Shown here piece by piece: positions 34,053-42,381 of a DNA stretch of 64,000 nucleotides (the stretch's first letter is position 1; every line of letters begins with the position of its first letter). The translations under genes and the position numbers were made by a program. This stretch comes from Labrys sp. WJW (GTDB lineage Bacteria > Pseudomonadota > Alphaproteobacteria > Rhizobiales > Labraceae). Location: contig NZ_LYXZ01000002.1 in NCBI RefSeq assembly GCF_001676615.1, positions 1 through 64,000 of the forward strand, given 5' to 3'. The notes under the pieces are model-generated. The model made no database searches. It saw only the letters and a list, made by a program, of their open reading frames with translations, and was not told the origin of the DNA.

Positions 34053-34060
34053 TGGCCTCT

Positions 34061-34132
34061 TCAGATGTCGAAGGTGACATAGATGAGGCCCAACAATGCC
34101 AGCATGACGAAGAGCATGGCTGCGATGGTCAA
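34061..34132 (-). CDS. Tiny hydrophobic peptide (18-23 residues), YV-T-F-D-I C-terminus
   Basis: A minus-strand frame ending MLALLGLIYVTFDI then TGA. With a TTG start at 34132 it has 23 residues and GGAAGG about 9 nt upstream; with the ATG at 34117 it has 18. It is one hydrophobic helix with the same C-terminal pattern (YV, Ser/Thr, aromatic, DI, stop) as the 22-residue peptide at 23179-23247. It lies between the HTH gene (convergent) and the papain-fold-like gene (divergent). Function unknown. Confidence 0.45.
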   Translation of the reverse strand: MTIAAMLFVMLALLGLIYVTFDI

Positions 34133-34423
34133 GGTCCGGCACCTTCCCGTGTGAAGGATGACACCATAGCGGAGGGGTGTTTCCCGAGTTTTTCCGCTTT
34201 GTGAAGCGCTGCGTCGCTCCCGCGTCGGGCCCGCTTCGGAATTGGGCCGACACCGCGGGCTATTGCTGTCGCATCGTTTCGGCTGACACCGGCGCCGGCT
34301 TCCGCACGATTCCCTCCCCTGGGTTCTCCAGGGAACTGTCGGCCAATATGCCCGCTCCTATACCCCAAGGGGATCGGCGCGGCGGCGAGGCCTCGCGCGC
34401 AAGCGATCTTGCACGGAGGTTCC

Positions 34424-35284
34424 ATGTGGAAGTTCACTGAGCTCGCAGATTGGTGGAGCCAGCAGCAGAAGGAATCCGAAGCGATCCTGGACAAATGGGT
34501 CGAGGATTCCAACTACAGCCAAGGCGCGATGATCGTGGGAGCCGGTACCAAGGCCCTGATGACGTTCGGTGCCGGTTTTGTCGATGTGCTCCGGCTCGGG
34601 GACGGGCTCGCCAAGGGCACGGTGGCCGGCGCCGGGCAGGATGGGCTGCGGCTCATCGCGATCCTGCCGGTGGGCAAAGCGGCGCAGATGGTCCGGTCCG
34701 TCAAGGGGGCCATCATGGCCAGGCTCATTGTCGACATCAATCCGAATGCCGGCATCTGCGCCTGGGTTGCTTCGGCCAAGGCCCTCACGCAAATCGGTGC
34801 CAAGGTCGACGGCAAGCTCTTCGTTACGGTGGATGACCTCGCCAAGGCCGCCGGCATCGACATCAGCGCGCTTGGCGGCCTTTCCATGCAGGGAATGGAG
34901 AGGATCCTGACGCAGCTCGGTGCCCGTTGCGGCGCCATCCGTATCGTCAAGGCGGAGCAGGACGTGGCGCGTATGGTGGGCCACGATGGCGGCGTGGCGA
35001 TGGTCATCGTGGAATTCGAACGCTTTGGCTCGACGAACTACCATGCCTTTTATGCCTATCGCACAGCGATCGGGCAGTTGCGCTATATGGACAGGACGGT
35101 GCAGGCGGCCAGTACCAAGATCTACCAGAGCATCGACGAGATCGCGAAGATCTATGGCGCGGAAGCGATGAAGCCTATCCAGGCCATGAAGATCGAGAAC
35201 ATGTTCGTGAAGACCGTGGCGCATGAGCTGCCGCGCCTGGTCCTGCCGGTACTCGGCGTCGTCGCCAGCGAGGATAGGCGCTAA
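34424..35284 (+). CDS. Papain-fold (Tox-PL-like) cysteine protease-type protein
   Basis: A 286-residue protein with a strong ribosome site (GGAGG) before ATG 34424. The N-terminal 100 residues are amphipathic and Gly/Ala-rich (GAMIVGAGTKALMTFGAGFVDVLRLG, GAGQDGLRLIAILPVGKAAQM), similar in flavour to the pre-toxin regions of polymorphic toxins. The rest fits a papain-like fold by motif order: Cys112 at a helix start (GICAWVASAKAL), His207 on a strand (NYHAFYAYR) and Asp223 on the next strand (LRYMDRTVQ). This C-H-D spacing is that of papain-fold toxin domains. No signal peptide, secretion tag or evident immunity gene was seen, so effector, toxin or housekeeping peptidase all remain possible. 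Confidence 0.55.
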   Translation: MWKFTELADWWSQQQKESEAILDKWVEDSNYSQGAMIVGAGTKALMTFGAGFVDVLRLGDGLAKGTVAGAGQDGLRLIAILPVGKAAQMVRSVKGAIMARLIVDINPNAGICAWVASAKALTQIGAKVDGKLFVTVDDLAKAAGIDISALGGLSMQGMERILTQLGARCGAIRIVKAEQDVARMVGHDGGVAMVIVEFERFGSTNYHAFYAYRTAIGQLRYMDRTVQAASTKIYQSIDEIAKIYGAEAMKPIQAMKIENMFVKTVAHELPRLVLPVLGVVASEDRR

Positions 35285-35330
35285 TGTCAGGTCTCGAGTG
35301 CCGCATCCGGGCTTGAGCGGCTGACGATCT

Positions 35331-36782
35331 TCAGGCCGCCGCGCGGAGCAGGGGGAGCTCGATACGCACGTGAGCGCCTTTCCAGGGGCCGTTGACGATC
35401 GCGATGGTGCCGCCATGCAGCTGCGCGATCTGGCGGGCGAGGTTCAGCCCGAGCCCGGCCCCGCGCGAAAGCGGGTGCAGGCGGTAGAAGGGCTCGAATA
35501 CGTTTCTGTGCTCCTCGGCCGGGATGCCGGGCCCTTCGTCGCGTACCTCCAAGCCGCCGGCCGCGTCGACCGCCACCGTGATGGTGCCATGGCCGCCGCC
35601 ATGTTCGATCGCATTGCGGATGATGTTGGCAAGAGCCTGCTCGATCTGCAGCACATTGGCTTCGACCTCGACCGTGCCGCGCGGCGGTTCGAAGGCGAGG
35701 TCGTAACCGGCCTCGATGGCAAGCGGCGCAAAATCGGCGGCGACGCGGCCCGCCAGGTCGGCAAGGTCGACCACCTGCCGATGGTTGGCGGGGCGATCGA
35801 GCAATTGATGGTCGAGCAACTGCTGGGCCAGATGCGAGAGGCGTTCGATGTCCTGCCTCAGCCGCAGGCTCTGGGGCTCTTCCTTCAGCAACTCGGCCCG
35901 CGTGCGCAGGATGGCGATGGGCGTGCGCAGTTCATGGGCGGCATCGGTCAGGAAGCGGTTGTGCCGGTCGAAGCCCTGGGCGAGGCGGGCCAATGCCTGG
36001 TTGAAGGCATGCACAAGCGGCACGATCTCCTGGGGCACGTTCTCGACCGGCAGCTGCATGGCACGCGTGCTGACATCGATGCGCGCGGCCTCATTGGCGG
36101 TGCCGACCAGGCCGGCCAGGGAGCGGCGCACCACGGCGGGTGTCGTCACCAGCGTGGTCACCCCCATCACGACGATGATCGGCACCAGGAAGATGGCAAG
36201 GCCCACGACGATGCCCGGGAGGACCCGGGCCCAATTGGCACTGCCGTCGGGATTGCGGGCCATGTCGACGGTGGCTGTCACGTTGATGATGAAGCCGTCG
36301 GCCTCGGCGCGCGAATGCAGGGTGGAGGTGACGATCTGTACGGGGCCGGCTCTGGTATCGGCCTTCTGGACATAGGCCTCCGGCCGCATCTCCTGTCCGT
36401 CGCCCTTGCCGGCAAAGCCAATGTTGGCGTGATCGACAGCCCGCAGCAGGTCCCCGAGATCGTGATCATAGTCGGCAGGGACAGAGCCCACGCGCAGGCT
36501 TTGCCCCGACTGGTCGCGGATGATGTACCAGACATAGGGATATTCGGTGCGGAAGTCGGCCAGTTCCTTGGTGTCGCTGACGATGAGCTTGTCGTCCTTA
36601 TCGCGGTCGATCGCGCCGGTGATGGCGGCTACGGCCGCCTCGTTGTCGACCATGAGCTGGGGATTGGCGACCGAGAGCGCGGTGATGAACAGGACGATGA
36701 AGAAGACGAGCATGGCTGCCTGCAGCAAGATCAGCCGCCGCACCAGGATCCATTGCAGGGAGCGGGCCCGCGCCTGCTTCAT
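35331..36782 (-). CDS. Two-component sensor histidine kinase
   Basis: A 483-residue membrane kinase. Transmembrane helix 1 (residues about 16-40) and helix 2 (about 188-212) flank a periplasmic domain of about 150 residues. Then come a HAMP-like linker and the phosphoacceptor H283 in the H-box (LTDAAHELRTPIAILRTRAELL), the N-box NIIRNAIEHGG, the G1 box DEGPGIP and the G2 box GAGLGLNLAR. It resembles the QseC/TctE group. Its start overlaps the stop of the response-regulator gene by four bases, so the two are translated together. The signal is unknown; the neighbouring lipoprotein and outer-membrane genes hint at envelope functions. Confidence 0.93.
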   Translation of the reverse strand: MKQARARSLQWILVRRLILLQAAMLVFFIVLFITALSVANPQLMVDNEAAVAAITGAIDRDKDDKLIVSDTKELADFRTEYPYVWYIIRDQSGQSLRVGSVPADYDHDLGDLLRAVDHANIGFAGKGDGQEMRPEAYVQKADTRAGPVQIVTSTLHSRAEADGFIINVTATVDMARNPDGSANWARVLPGIVVGLAIFLVPIIVVMGVTTLVTTPAVVRRSLAGLVGTANEAARIDVSTRAMQLPVENVPQEIVPLVHAFNQALARLAQGFDRHNRFLTDAAHELRTPIAILRTRAELLKEEPQSLRLRQDIERLSHLAQQLLDHQLLDRPANHRQVVDLADLAGRVAADFAPLAIEAGYDLAFEPPRGTVEVEANVLQIEQALANIIRNAIEHGGGHGTITVAVDAAGGLEVRDEGPGIPAEEHRNVFEPFYRLHPLSRGAGLGLNLARQIAQLHGGTIAIVNGPWKGAHVRIELPLLRAAA

Positions 36783-37453
36783 GAGGCGGCCCGCAGGAGA
36801 TAGCCGAGATTGCGGATGGCGCGGATCTCGATGCCGGCGGCAAGGTCGTCCAGCTTGCGGCGCAGGCGCGAAATATGCGCGTCGAGCGCGTTGGAGCCGA
36901 TCTCGTCGTCGAGGGCGTAGACGGCCTCTTCCAGAGTGCTGCGCATGATGGTGCGCCCCGGCCGGCGGATCAGCGTTTCCAGGACGAGGCGCTCGCGCCG
37001 TGGCAGGTCGAGCGCCTGATCGTCTATCAACGCCTCGCGATGGCGGAAGTCATAGGTGAGGCGGCCGACGACGGCCTGGTCGGCCCGCAACGTATAGGGG
37101 CGGCGGTGCAGGGCGCGCAGGCGAGCGACCAGTTCCTCAGTGGCGAAGGGCTTGCCCATATAATCGTCGGCACCGGCGTCGAGCCCGGAGATCCGGTCCT
37201 GCAGGCCGCTCATGGCGGTGAGGGCGATGACCGGCGCCTCGACATGCAGGGCGCGCAGGCGCGGGATCAGGGTCAGGCCTTCGCCGTCAGGCAGGCGTCG
37301 ATCGAGCACGATGGCGTCGTAGGAACCGATGCGGGCCATTGCCTCGCCATCGGCCAGGTTCGAGGCATGGTCGACCACGACGTCCTGGCGTTCCAAGGCC
37401 GTCTTGAGTACGGACGCCATTTCCGGTTCGTCCTCGATCAGCAGGATGCGCAT
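36779..37453 (-). CDS. OmpR/PhoB-family response regulator
   Basis: A 224-residue regulator. The receiver domain shows the acidic pair (IEDEPEM), the phosphorylated Asp51 (IVLDRRLPDGEG), the conserved Thr in ALTAMSG and Lys101 in YMGKPF. The C-terminal winged helix (PRRERLVLETLIRRPGRTIMRSTLEEAVYALDDEIGSNALDAHISRLRRKL) is of the OmpR type. GAAGG lies before ATG 37453. It is the first gene of a two-gene unit with the histidine kinase, and the lipoprotein gene lies 51 bp upstream on the same strand. Confidence 0.94.
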   Translation of the reverse strand: MRILLIEDEPEMASVLKTALERQDVVVDHASNLADGEAMARIGSYDAIVLDRRLPDGEGLTLIPRLRALHVEAPVIALTAMSGLQDRISGLDAGADDYMGKPFATEELVARLRALHRRPYTLRADQAVVGRLTYDFRHREALIDDQALDLPRRERLVLETLIRRPGRTIMRSTLEEAVYALDDEIGSNALDAHISRLRRKLDDLAAGIEIRAIRNLGYLLRAAS

Positions 37454-37504
37454 GGGAGCCTTCGTCCGTCTTCGGTTCGTGCCAGTCTCAGCAATGAGGC
37501 CGGA

Positions 37505-37879
37505 TCACTCGCATTCCAGGCTTGGCTTGCGGAAATTTGTGATGAGCCAGCGCTCGCCAGCAGCGCGGGCGTAGAAGGTATAGAAGCATTCCTGTCGCTC
37601 GACATAGCCGGGCGTTTCGGTGGTTTCGACATCGGTGCCTCGCCGGGTCCGGCGGACTTCGCTCCTGGCGCTGCCCGGCACCACATTGGTTGAGACCTTG
37701 CGCCACTGGTAGGCGCGTTGGCCGGGGCCGAGATCGAGCATGCTGGTCGGCGGTCCATAATCCAGCATCACCGTTTCAACTGGGCCACCGACATAGTTCT
37801 TCATGACGGCGGAAGCGCAACCCGCCAGCAGGAGAGAGCCTGCGGCGAGCACGACTGCGAAAGCGCGACGAAAGGACAT
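37505..37879 (-). CDS. Small lipoprotein of unknown function
   Basis: A 124-residue lipoprotein. The N-terminus MSFRRAFAVVLAAGSLLLAGCAS is a lipoprotein signal with lipobox LLAGC at about residue 20. The mature part (VGGPVETVMLDYGPPTSMLDLGPGQRAYQWRK) resembles the small envelope lipoproteins of alphaproteobacteria that carry the pattern GP....M..YGPP......GQRAYQW. ATG 37879 is chosen because it gives the signal peptide; the open frame starts 51 bp earlier. The gene is 51 bp upstream of the two-component genes and could be co-transcribed with them. Confidence 0.75.
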   Translation of the reverse strand: MSFRRAFAVVLAAGSLLLAGCASAVMKNYVGGPVETVMLDYGPPTSMLDLGPGQRAYQWRKVSTNVVPGSARSEVRRTRRGTDVETTETPGYVERQECFYTFYARAAGERWLITNFRKPSLECE

Positions 37880-37938
37880 TGGTGATTCCAGACTGTATTT
37901 GGCTCTAGAAGCTGAAGATTGCGCCGACATTACGAGGG

Positions 37939-37973
37939 CCGACCGGATCCGGCTTGGCGCCGGATCCGGTCGG
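37939..37973 (-). terminator. Strong stem-loop after the outer-membrane barrel gene
   Basis: A perfect 15-bp inverted repeat (37939-37953 with 37959-37973) with a 5-nt loop, placed 19 bp after the barrel gene stop. No T-tract follows on the minus strand, so its strength as a terminator is uncertain. Confidence 0.55.
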
Positions 37974-37991
37974 GGACCCCAACAGCGATCG

Positions 37992-38624
37992 CTAGAATCG
38001 GTAGTTGAGGCCCGCTTTCAAAGCGTGGCTGCCGATGTCTTCCTTGGCGTGTCCGAAGGACGAGCGTGTCTTCAGGCCAGGGGTGCGGACATAGTTGTAT
38101 TCGACCTTGAAGGAGACCGTATCGGAGAAGGCCTGTTCGACGCCGGCGCCCATCAGATAGCCTGTCTTCCAACCATCCCTGACGCGGACGCCGCCGGTGC
38201 CCTCGAATTTGTTGAAGGCGAAGCCGGCCGTGCCGTAGAGCAAGGTGCGATCGAGGGCGATGCCGGCCCGCCCTTTCAGCGCGGCCCGCCATTTTTCCTT
38301 GATCTTGCCGCCCCGCGCCCGCCGCTCGGCGCCGCCGAGATTGGAGCCTTCGACCTCGCCGCCGATGACGGCCGGGCCGAGGCGCATGTCGTAACCCCCC
38401 TGCACGCCCAATTGGAGGCTGTTGCCCTTGGCGAAGGGGTTGGCCGATTTGGCGGATGCTGCGCCGGCATGCACGCCGACATAGGAGCCGCTGAAGGATC
38501 GGGAAGGGGGCGGCGTATAGCGTGAGGAAGTATCATAATAGTCCTCGGCCTGGGCGGGGCCGCAGCCGGCTGCGGCAAAGGCCAGCAGGCCTGCCGCGAG
38601 AGAGGTGAGCAATTGCGTACGCAC
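37992..38624 (-). CDS. OMP25/opacity-type outer-membrane beta-barrel protein
   Basis: A 210-residue outer-membrane protein of the rhizobial Omp25/RopB-like group. A signal peptide (to about residue 26, ending PAQAE) is followed by a proline-rich neck and an eight-strand barrel: FSGSYVGVHAGAAS, LQLGVQGGYDMRLGPAVIGGEVEGS, WRAALKGRAGIALDRTLLYGTAGFAF, GYLMGAGVEQAF, VEYNYVRT, and a C-terminus ending ALKAGLNYRF with the terminal Phe needed for barrel assembly. I use a GTG start at 38624 because GGAG lies 7 nt upstream and it gives a normal signal peptide; no ATG fits. Confidence 0.85.
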   Translation of the reverse strand: MRTQLLTSLAAGLLAFAAAGCGPAQAEDYYDTSSRYTPPPSRSFSGSYVGVHAGAASAKSANPFAKGNSLQLGVQGGYDMRLGPAVIGGEVEGSNLGGAERRARGGKIKEKWRAALKGRAGIALDRTLLYGTAGFAFNKFEGTGGVRVRDGWKTGYLMGAGVEQAFSDTVSFKVEYNYVRTPGLKTRSSFGHAKEDIGSHALKAGLNYRF

Positions 38625-39253
38625 GTGTCTACTCCACTGCACGCGCCGACTGCTGCGGGGCAAGTGCCACGGCGAGCCGGTGCGCGGATTGTCAGATCCG
38701 GAGCCACGCCCTCCCTGAAGGAGGGGCTCCATTCGGGTCGTCTTTCGGCGGCGACGGCGGTTTGCCGAGATCATGGCGTCTTGCGACGCAGCGACATTGG
38801 CAAGGATCGAAAGGACGCATCGAAGCCAATGGTAGGAGCGCTTTGCTCCAGAGAAGGGAACAGCCAATAGCGACTCGGTCCATCTCTCCTGTTTCGACTC
38901 AAGCACCTGAAAGACATGTATCATCTTACGGGCGAACATTACGCGCACATTGCGCCAGTAAAGCTTTTGAGTTATTTCTTTGATTGTAGAAGATTTGTAT
39001 TGTTATTTACGAATATTTCATAAGATTGTTGTTCCAGGCTGCTTGCTCTGGAATGTCGTTTGCCTCACTGCAGGCGTTGTCAGAACAGACCTCTGCGGTC
39101 GATGCAATCCGCGCCAGCTCTGCAGGCGGCCTTCAGGCTCGCTGGTTGAGACCAGGCCCATGTCGAGGGCGAACATCAGCCGCTGAATCGGAAGGAACCG
39201 CCGACGCTGCCTGGGACGAAGATCGGTATCGTCTCCACCCGGCGTGCTCCGAC
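38625..39253. other. Long intergenic region with AT-rich patch and dispersed-repeat fragment
   Basis: About 630 bp without a gene. Around 38700-38728 there is a short dyad. At 38801-38823 a 23-bp stretch matches 58387-58409 with three mismatches, and both are followed by TTTGCTCC-containing sequence, which suggests a decayed dispersed repeat. An AT-rich patch lies at 38930-39030 and may hold a promoter. Confidence 0.45.
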
Positions 39254-39335
39254 AAAAAAAGCATCAGGGGCTGTAGGGCGTAGGTGCCCTGGCCAGGACG
39301 GCGAATGGCGTCGCCGTCTACAGCCCCTGATGGAA
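39254..39335 (-). ncRNA. Candidate structured small RNA with Rho-independent terminator
   Basis: A perfect 15-bp inverted repeat (39262-39276 with 39318-39332) encloses two further hairpins: an 8-bp stem at 39297-39304/39311-39318 and a short GGGC/GCCC stem at 39276-39279/39285-39288. On the minus strand the outer stem is followed by seven T (39254-39260). The result is a branched RNA of at least 80 nt ending in a terminator. No minus-strand gene lies upstream for it to terminate: the xylulokinase gene at 39503 is divergent. The true 5' end may lie further upstream. Confidence 0.5.
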
Positions 39336-39502
39336 GTCGGGGTCCACGAGCCCCTTGCATAGGGCAGGCGCAGTGACACGGCCGTGAAACTCGCGGTTCG
39401 CTGCCATGTGGCGGCATGCTCGCGCACTTTCGATAGGAGGGGGCTTGCCCCGGCTTTCCAGCCTGACGCATGATCGATTCGAACAATTCTTCGGAGGAAT
39501 GC

Positions 39503-40960
39503 GTGTTTCTAGGGCTTGATATCGGCACGTCTTCGGTCAAGGCGCTGCTCGCGGATGGCGAGCAGCGCGTCGTCGCCAGTCACGACGTCGCGCTCACGGT
39601 GCAGCGGCCACATCCCGGTTTCTCGGAACAGGCGCCGCAAGCCTGGGTGGAGGCGGTCATATCGGCCGTCGATGCCCTGAAGGCGACGCACCCCACGGAG
39701 ATCGCCGCCGTCGAGGGCATCGGCCTGTCGGGCCAGATGCATGGCGCCGTGCTGCTCGGGGCCGACCACCAGCCACTCCGGCCCGCGATCTTGTGGAACG
39801 ATGGCCGATCGCATGCCGAATGTGCGGAACTAGAGGCCAAATGGCCTGATCTGCGTGCGGTGACCGGAAACAAGGCGATGCCGGGTTTCACGGCTCCCAA
39901 ATTGCTGTGGGTCGCCCGCCACGAGCCGGCGATTTTCGCCGCGACGCGCCTTGTCCTGTTGCCCAAGGCCTATGTGCGCCTGGCCCTGACCGGTGAGGCG
40001 ATCGAGGAAATGTCGGATGCGGCGGGCTCGCTCTGGCTGGATGTCGGCCGGCGGGACTGGTCGGATGCGGCGCTTGCCGCCACCGGCCTGTCGCGCCAGG
40101 CCATGCCGCGCCTGGTCGAGGGGTCCGAGCCGGCCGGTCGCCTGCGGGCCGATCTCGTGGCGCGCTGGGGCATGGCCAAAGCGCCTCTGTTTGCCGGCGG
40201 TGCCGGGGACAATGCCGCCGGCGCGGTGGGTCTCGGCGCCATCAGGCCGGGTTCGGCCTTTCTCTCGCTCGGCACTTCGGGCGTGCTGTGGGCGACGACC
40301 GATCGCTTCCTGCCCAATCCTGCCCATGCCGTGCATGCCTTCTGCCATGCCGTGCCGAAGACCTGGCACCAGATGGGCGTGATTCTCTCGGCCGCCTCGA
40401 GTCTCGCCTGGATCGCCGGCGTGCTGCAGACCAAGGAGAGCGCCCTGCTGGCCCCGCTCGGCGACAAGCCGGGGGCACCGTCGGCGGTGCAGTTCCTGCC
40501 TTACCTGTCCGGCGAGCGCACGCCGCATGACGACACCGTCATCCGCGGCGCCTTCACCGGCCTTGCCCATGAGAATGGACGCGAGGCGATGGTGCAGGCC
40601 GTGCTGGAGGGCGTCGCCTTCGCCTTCGCCGATTGTCGCGATGCCCTGGCAGCGGCGGGAACCGAAATTGCCGGCGCCGACGTGATCGGTGGCGGCTCGC
40701 GCTCGCGCTTCTGGCTCGAGATCCTCGCCAATGTGCTGGGCTTTCCGGTCTATCGCCTGGCCGATGGTGAAACCGGCGGGGCTTTCGGGGCGGCGCGCCT
40801 GGCGCGTCTGGCCGTTACCGGCGAGGACCCTCTCGCGGTCTGCACACCGCCCCACCGTGTCGAGACGATCGAGCCCGACCCCGTGCTGGCGCAGGCCTAT
40901 GTCGAGGCCCTGGCCCGTTGGCGCGGGCTCTATCCGGCGCTGCGATCGGCGACCGACTGA
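39503..40960 (+). CDS. xylB: Xylulokinase-type FGGY carbohydrate kinase
   Basis: A 485-residue sugar kinase predicted to phosphorylate D-xylulose to xylulose-5-phosphate. Signature segments: FLGLDIGTSSVKALLAD, GIGLSGQMHGAVLLG, LRPAILWNDGRSHAEC, the ATP-binding GGAGDNAAGAVGLGAI, FLSLGTSGVLWATTD, and the late GGGSRSRFWLEILANVLGFPV with ETGGAFGAARLA. A GTG start at 39503 is chosen because GGAGG lies 5 nt upstream and the E. coli enzyme starts at the same place; an ATG at 39470 would add 11 residues. It stands alone, 6 kb from the epimerase operon, but could use its product. Confidence 0.88.
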   Translation: MFLGLDIGTSSVKALLADGEQRVVASHDVALTVQRPHPGFSEQAPQAWVEAVISAVDALKATHPTEIAAVEGIGLSGQMHGAVLLGADHQPLRPAILWNDGRSHAECAELEAKWPDLRAVTGNKAMPGFTAPKLLWVARHEPAIFAATRLVLLPKAYVRLALTGEAIEEMSDAAGSLWLDVGRRDWSDAALAATGLSRQAMPRLVEGSEPAGRLRADLVARWGMAKAPLFAGGAGDNAAGAVGLGAIRPGSAFLSLGTSGVLWATTDRFLPNPAHAVHAFCHAVPKTWHQMGVILSAASSLAWIAGVLQTKESALLAPLGDKPGAPSAVQFLPYLSGERTPHDDTVIRGAFTGLAHENGREAMVQAVLEGVAFAFADCRDALAAAGTEIAGADVIGGGSRSRFWLEILANVLGFPVYRLADGETGGAFGAARLARLAVTGEDPLAVCTPPHRVETIEPDPVLAQAYVEALARWRGLYPALRSATD

Positions 40961-41064
40961 AGAGCTGTATTGCAGAGGTATTTTGTCCCGGGGCGAGCGC
41001 AATTTTGCCGTCTTGTACCGTAAGTTGGTCTGGAACAGGCGCCCAATTCCGCGGCGCCGCTGGG

Positions 41065-42291
41065 ATGGCAATTCCGTTGATACGCACCTTGCTGCTGGCC
41101 TCCGTCCTGATGAGCCTTTGCCTTGCTCCGGCTGCGGCGCAGGATGCATCGCCTTCACCACCACCGCCGCCGGCATTGCCGCCCCAGCCGACTTCTCCGC
41201 CACCGGCCAAAGCCCTGCCGAGCGCAGCCGCTTTCAAGCTCGCCGAGAGCATCGTCTTCTTTTACGTGCGCAAGGATCCTGCGGCGGTGCCCGACATGCT
41301 CGCTGCCATGAGGAACTCGCAAACGATTGCTGGCACCGGTCTTTCGCGTGCGACACTGGCCGGCTTTTTCTCCATGCTGTTCCTGCAGAATCGGGCGCGC
41401 GTGGAAGGCTGGATCGGCACCGGCAGCGACTATCCGGTCGACAGCAAGTCGGTTCTCATCTTCGCCCTGTGGCAATCGGGCAATGCCGATCTGATCGCGT
41501 CGCTTTTCCATGAGGAGCCCGGCTTTCTCAGGGACAAGCCCGGCAATCTCTACACGCTGGCACCAAGCCGGCCGGTGGAGATGGATCTCAAATGGGGAGC
41601 CTTCTTTGCAACCGGCAATCCAGGTTTCCTCGCAACCTTGGTCGACGCGCTCGATCCGGGCAGGGCATTGACCGGCAGCAACGAGCTCGACAAGTCGATC
41701 CGCATCAATGCTGCGCAAGGCCTCGCCTATAATCTGCGCCAGCATGAGGTGTTGGAACGCTATCTGCGGCGCCGGGCCGCAGAGGCCTCCGGCCCTTACA
41801 AGCAGGCGCTCGATGCCCTGCTGGCGGTCAGAAGCCAGACCTTCAGGCCCGCACCCGACCGGGACGGTGATTTTTCAGGCAGCATCGCCATGCTCAAACT
41901 GCCGGATAAGCCAACGACGAATGGTGGCGCTCCGGAGGCGACGGCCCTGACCGGCGCGATGCCGCAGGCGCGCCACGGCGATACCATCGGCGTGACCGTG
42001 CTGTTTTCCGGCATGGCCCTGCAGGAGGATCTTTCCGCGGATGTGAGCTACGATATCAAGGTGACCGGGCCCGACGGTTCGGTCGATCCCCGTTCGGCGC
42101 AGCAGGGCGTGACGGCGCTCAAGGAGAAGGTTGGCGGCCGCTTCAACGTGGTCGACAGCCGCTCGACCCTGTCCGTTCATTTCGAGCCGAACGACAAGCC
42201 GGGGCCTTATCGCATCGACGTGCTGCTCAAGGACAATGTCGGCGACCGCAAGGTCACATTGACCCGCTCGATCGAACTGATCGACAAATAG
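41065..42291 (+). CDS. Secreted protein of unknown function
   Basis: A 408-residue exported protein. A signal peptide (residues 1 to about 27, ending PAAAQ) is followed by a short Pro-rich stretch and then a mostly helical region (FKLAESIVFFYVRKDPAAVPDMLAAM, KSVLIFALWQSGNADLIASLF), which could form helical repeats. The C-terminal 100 residues look like a beta-sandwich (IGVTVLFSGMALQEDLSADVSYDIKVTGPDGS, then GPYRIDVLLKDNVGDRKVTLTRSIEL). I do not recognise the family. ATG 41065 gives a clean signal peptide, although no clear ribosome site is present. It lies 104 bp after the kinase gene on the same strand. Confidence 0.7.
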   Translation: MAIPLIRTLLLASVLMSLCLAPAAAQDASPSPPPPPALPPQPTSPPPAKALPSAAAFKLAESIVFFYVRKDPAAVPDMLAAMRNSQTIAGTGLSRATLAGFFSMLFLQNRARVEGWIGTGSDYPVDSKSVLIFALWQSGNADLIASLFHEEPGFLRDKPGNLYTLAPSRPVEMDLKWGAFFATGNPGFLATLVDALDPGRALTGSNELDKSIRINAAQGLAYNLRQHEVLERYLRRRAAEASGPYKQALDALLAVRSQTFRPAPDRDGDFSGSIAMLKLPDKPTTNGGAPEATALTGAMPQARHGDTIGVTVLFSGMALQEDLSADVSYDIKVTGPDGSVDPRSAQQGVTALKEKVGGRFNVVDSRSTLSVHFEPNDKPGPYRIDVLLKDNVGDRKVTLTRSIELIDK

Positions 42292-42381
42292 AGAGCCTGC
42301 CATGGCCCGCGGTCGGACCTGGCGGCGAGCGAAGGGCAGGCCCGAAGGCCCGCCACCCGACAGTGCATTCCGCCCTGGATC

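Noticed and set aside
33332..34204. A 290-codon plus-strand frame overlapping the small HTH gene in another frame
   Set aside because: Product is unstructured and Arg/Ser-rich. The alternative frame contains a recognisable helix-turn-helix and a membrane helix.
39470..39505. ATG at 39470 as the xylulokinase start
   Set aside because: It would add 11 residues absent from the family and has no ribosome site, while the GTG at 39503 has GGAGG at good spacing.
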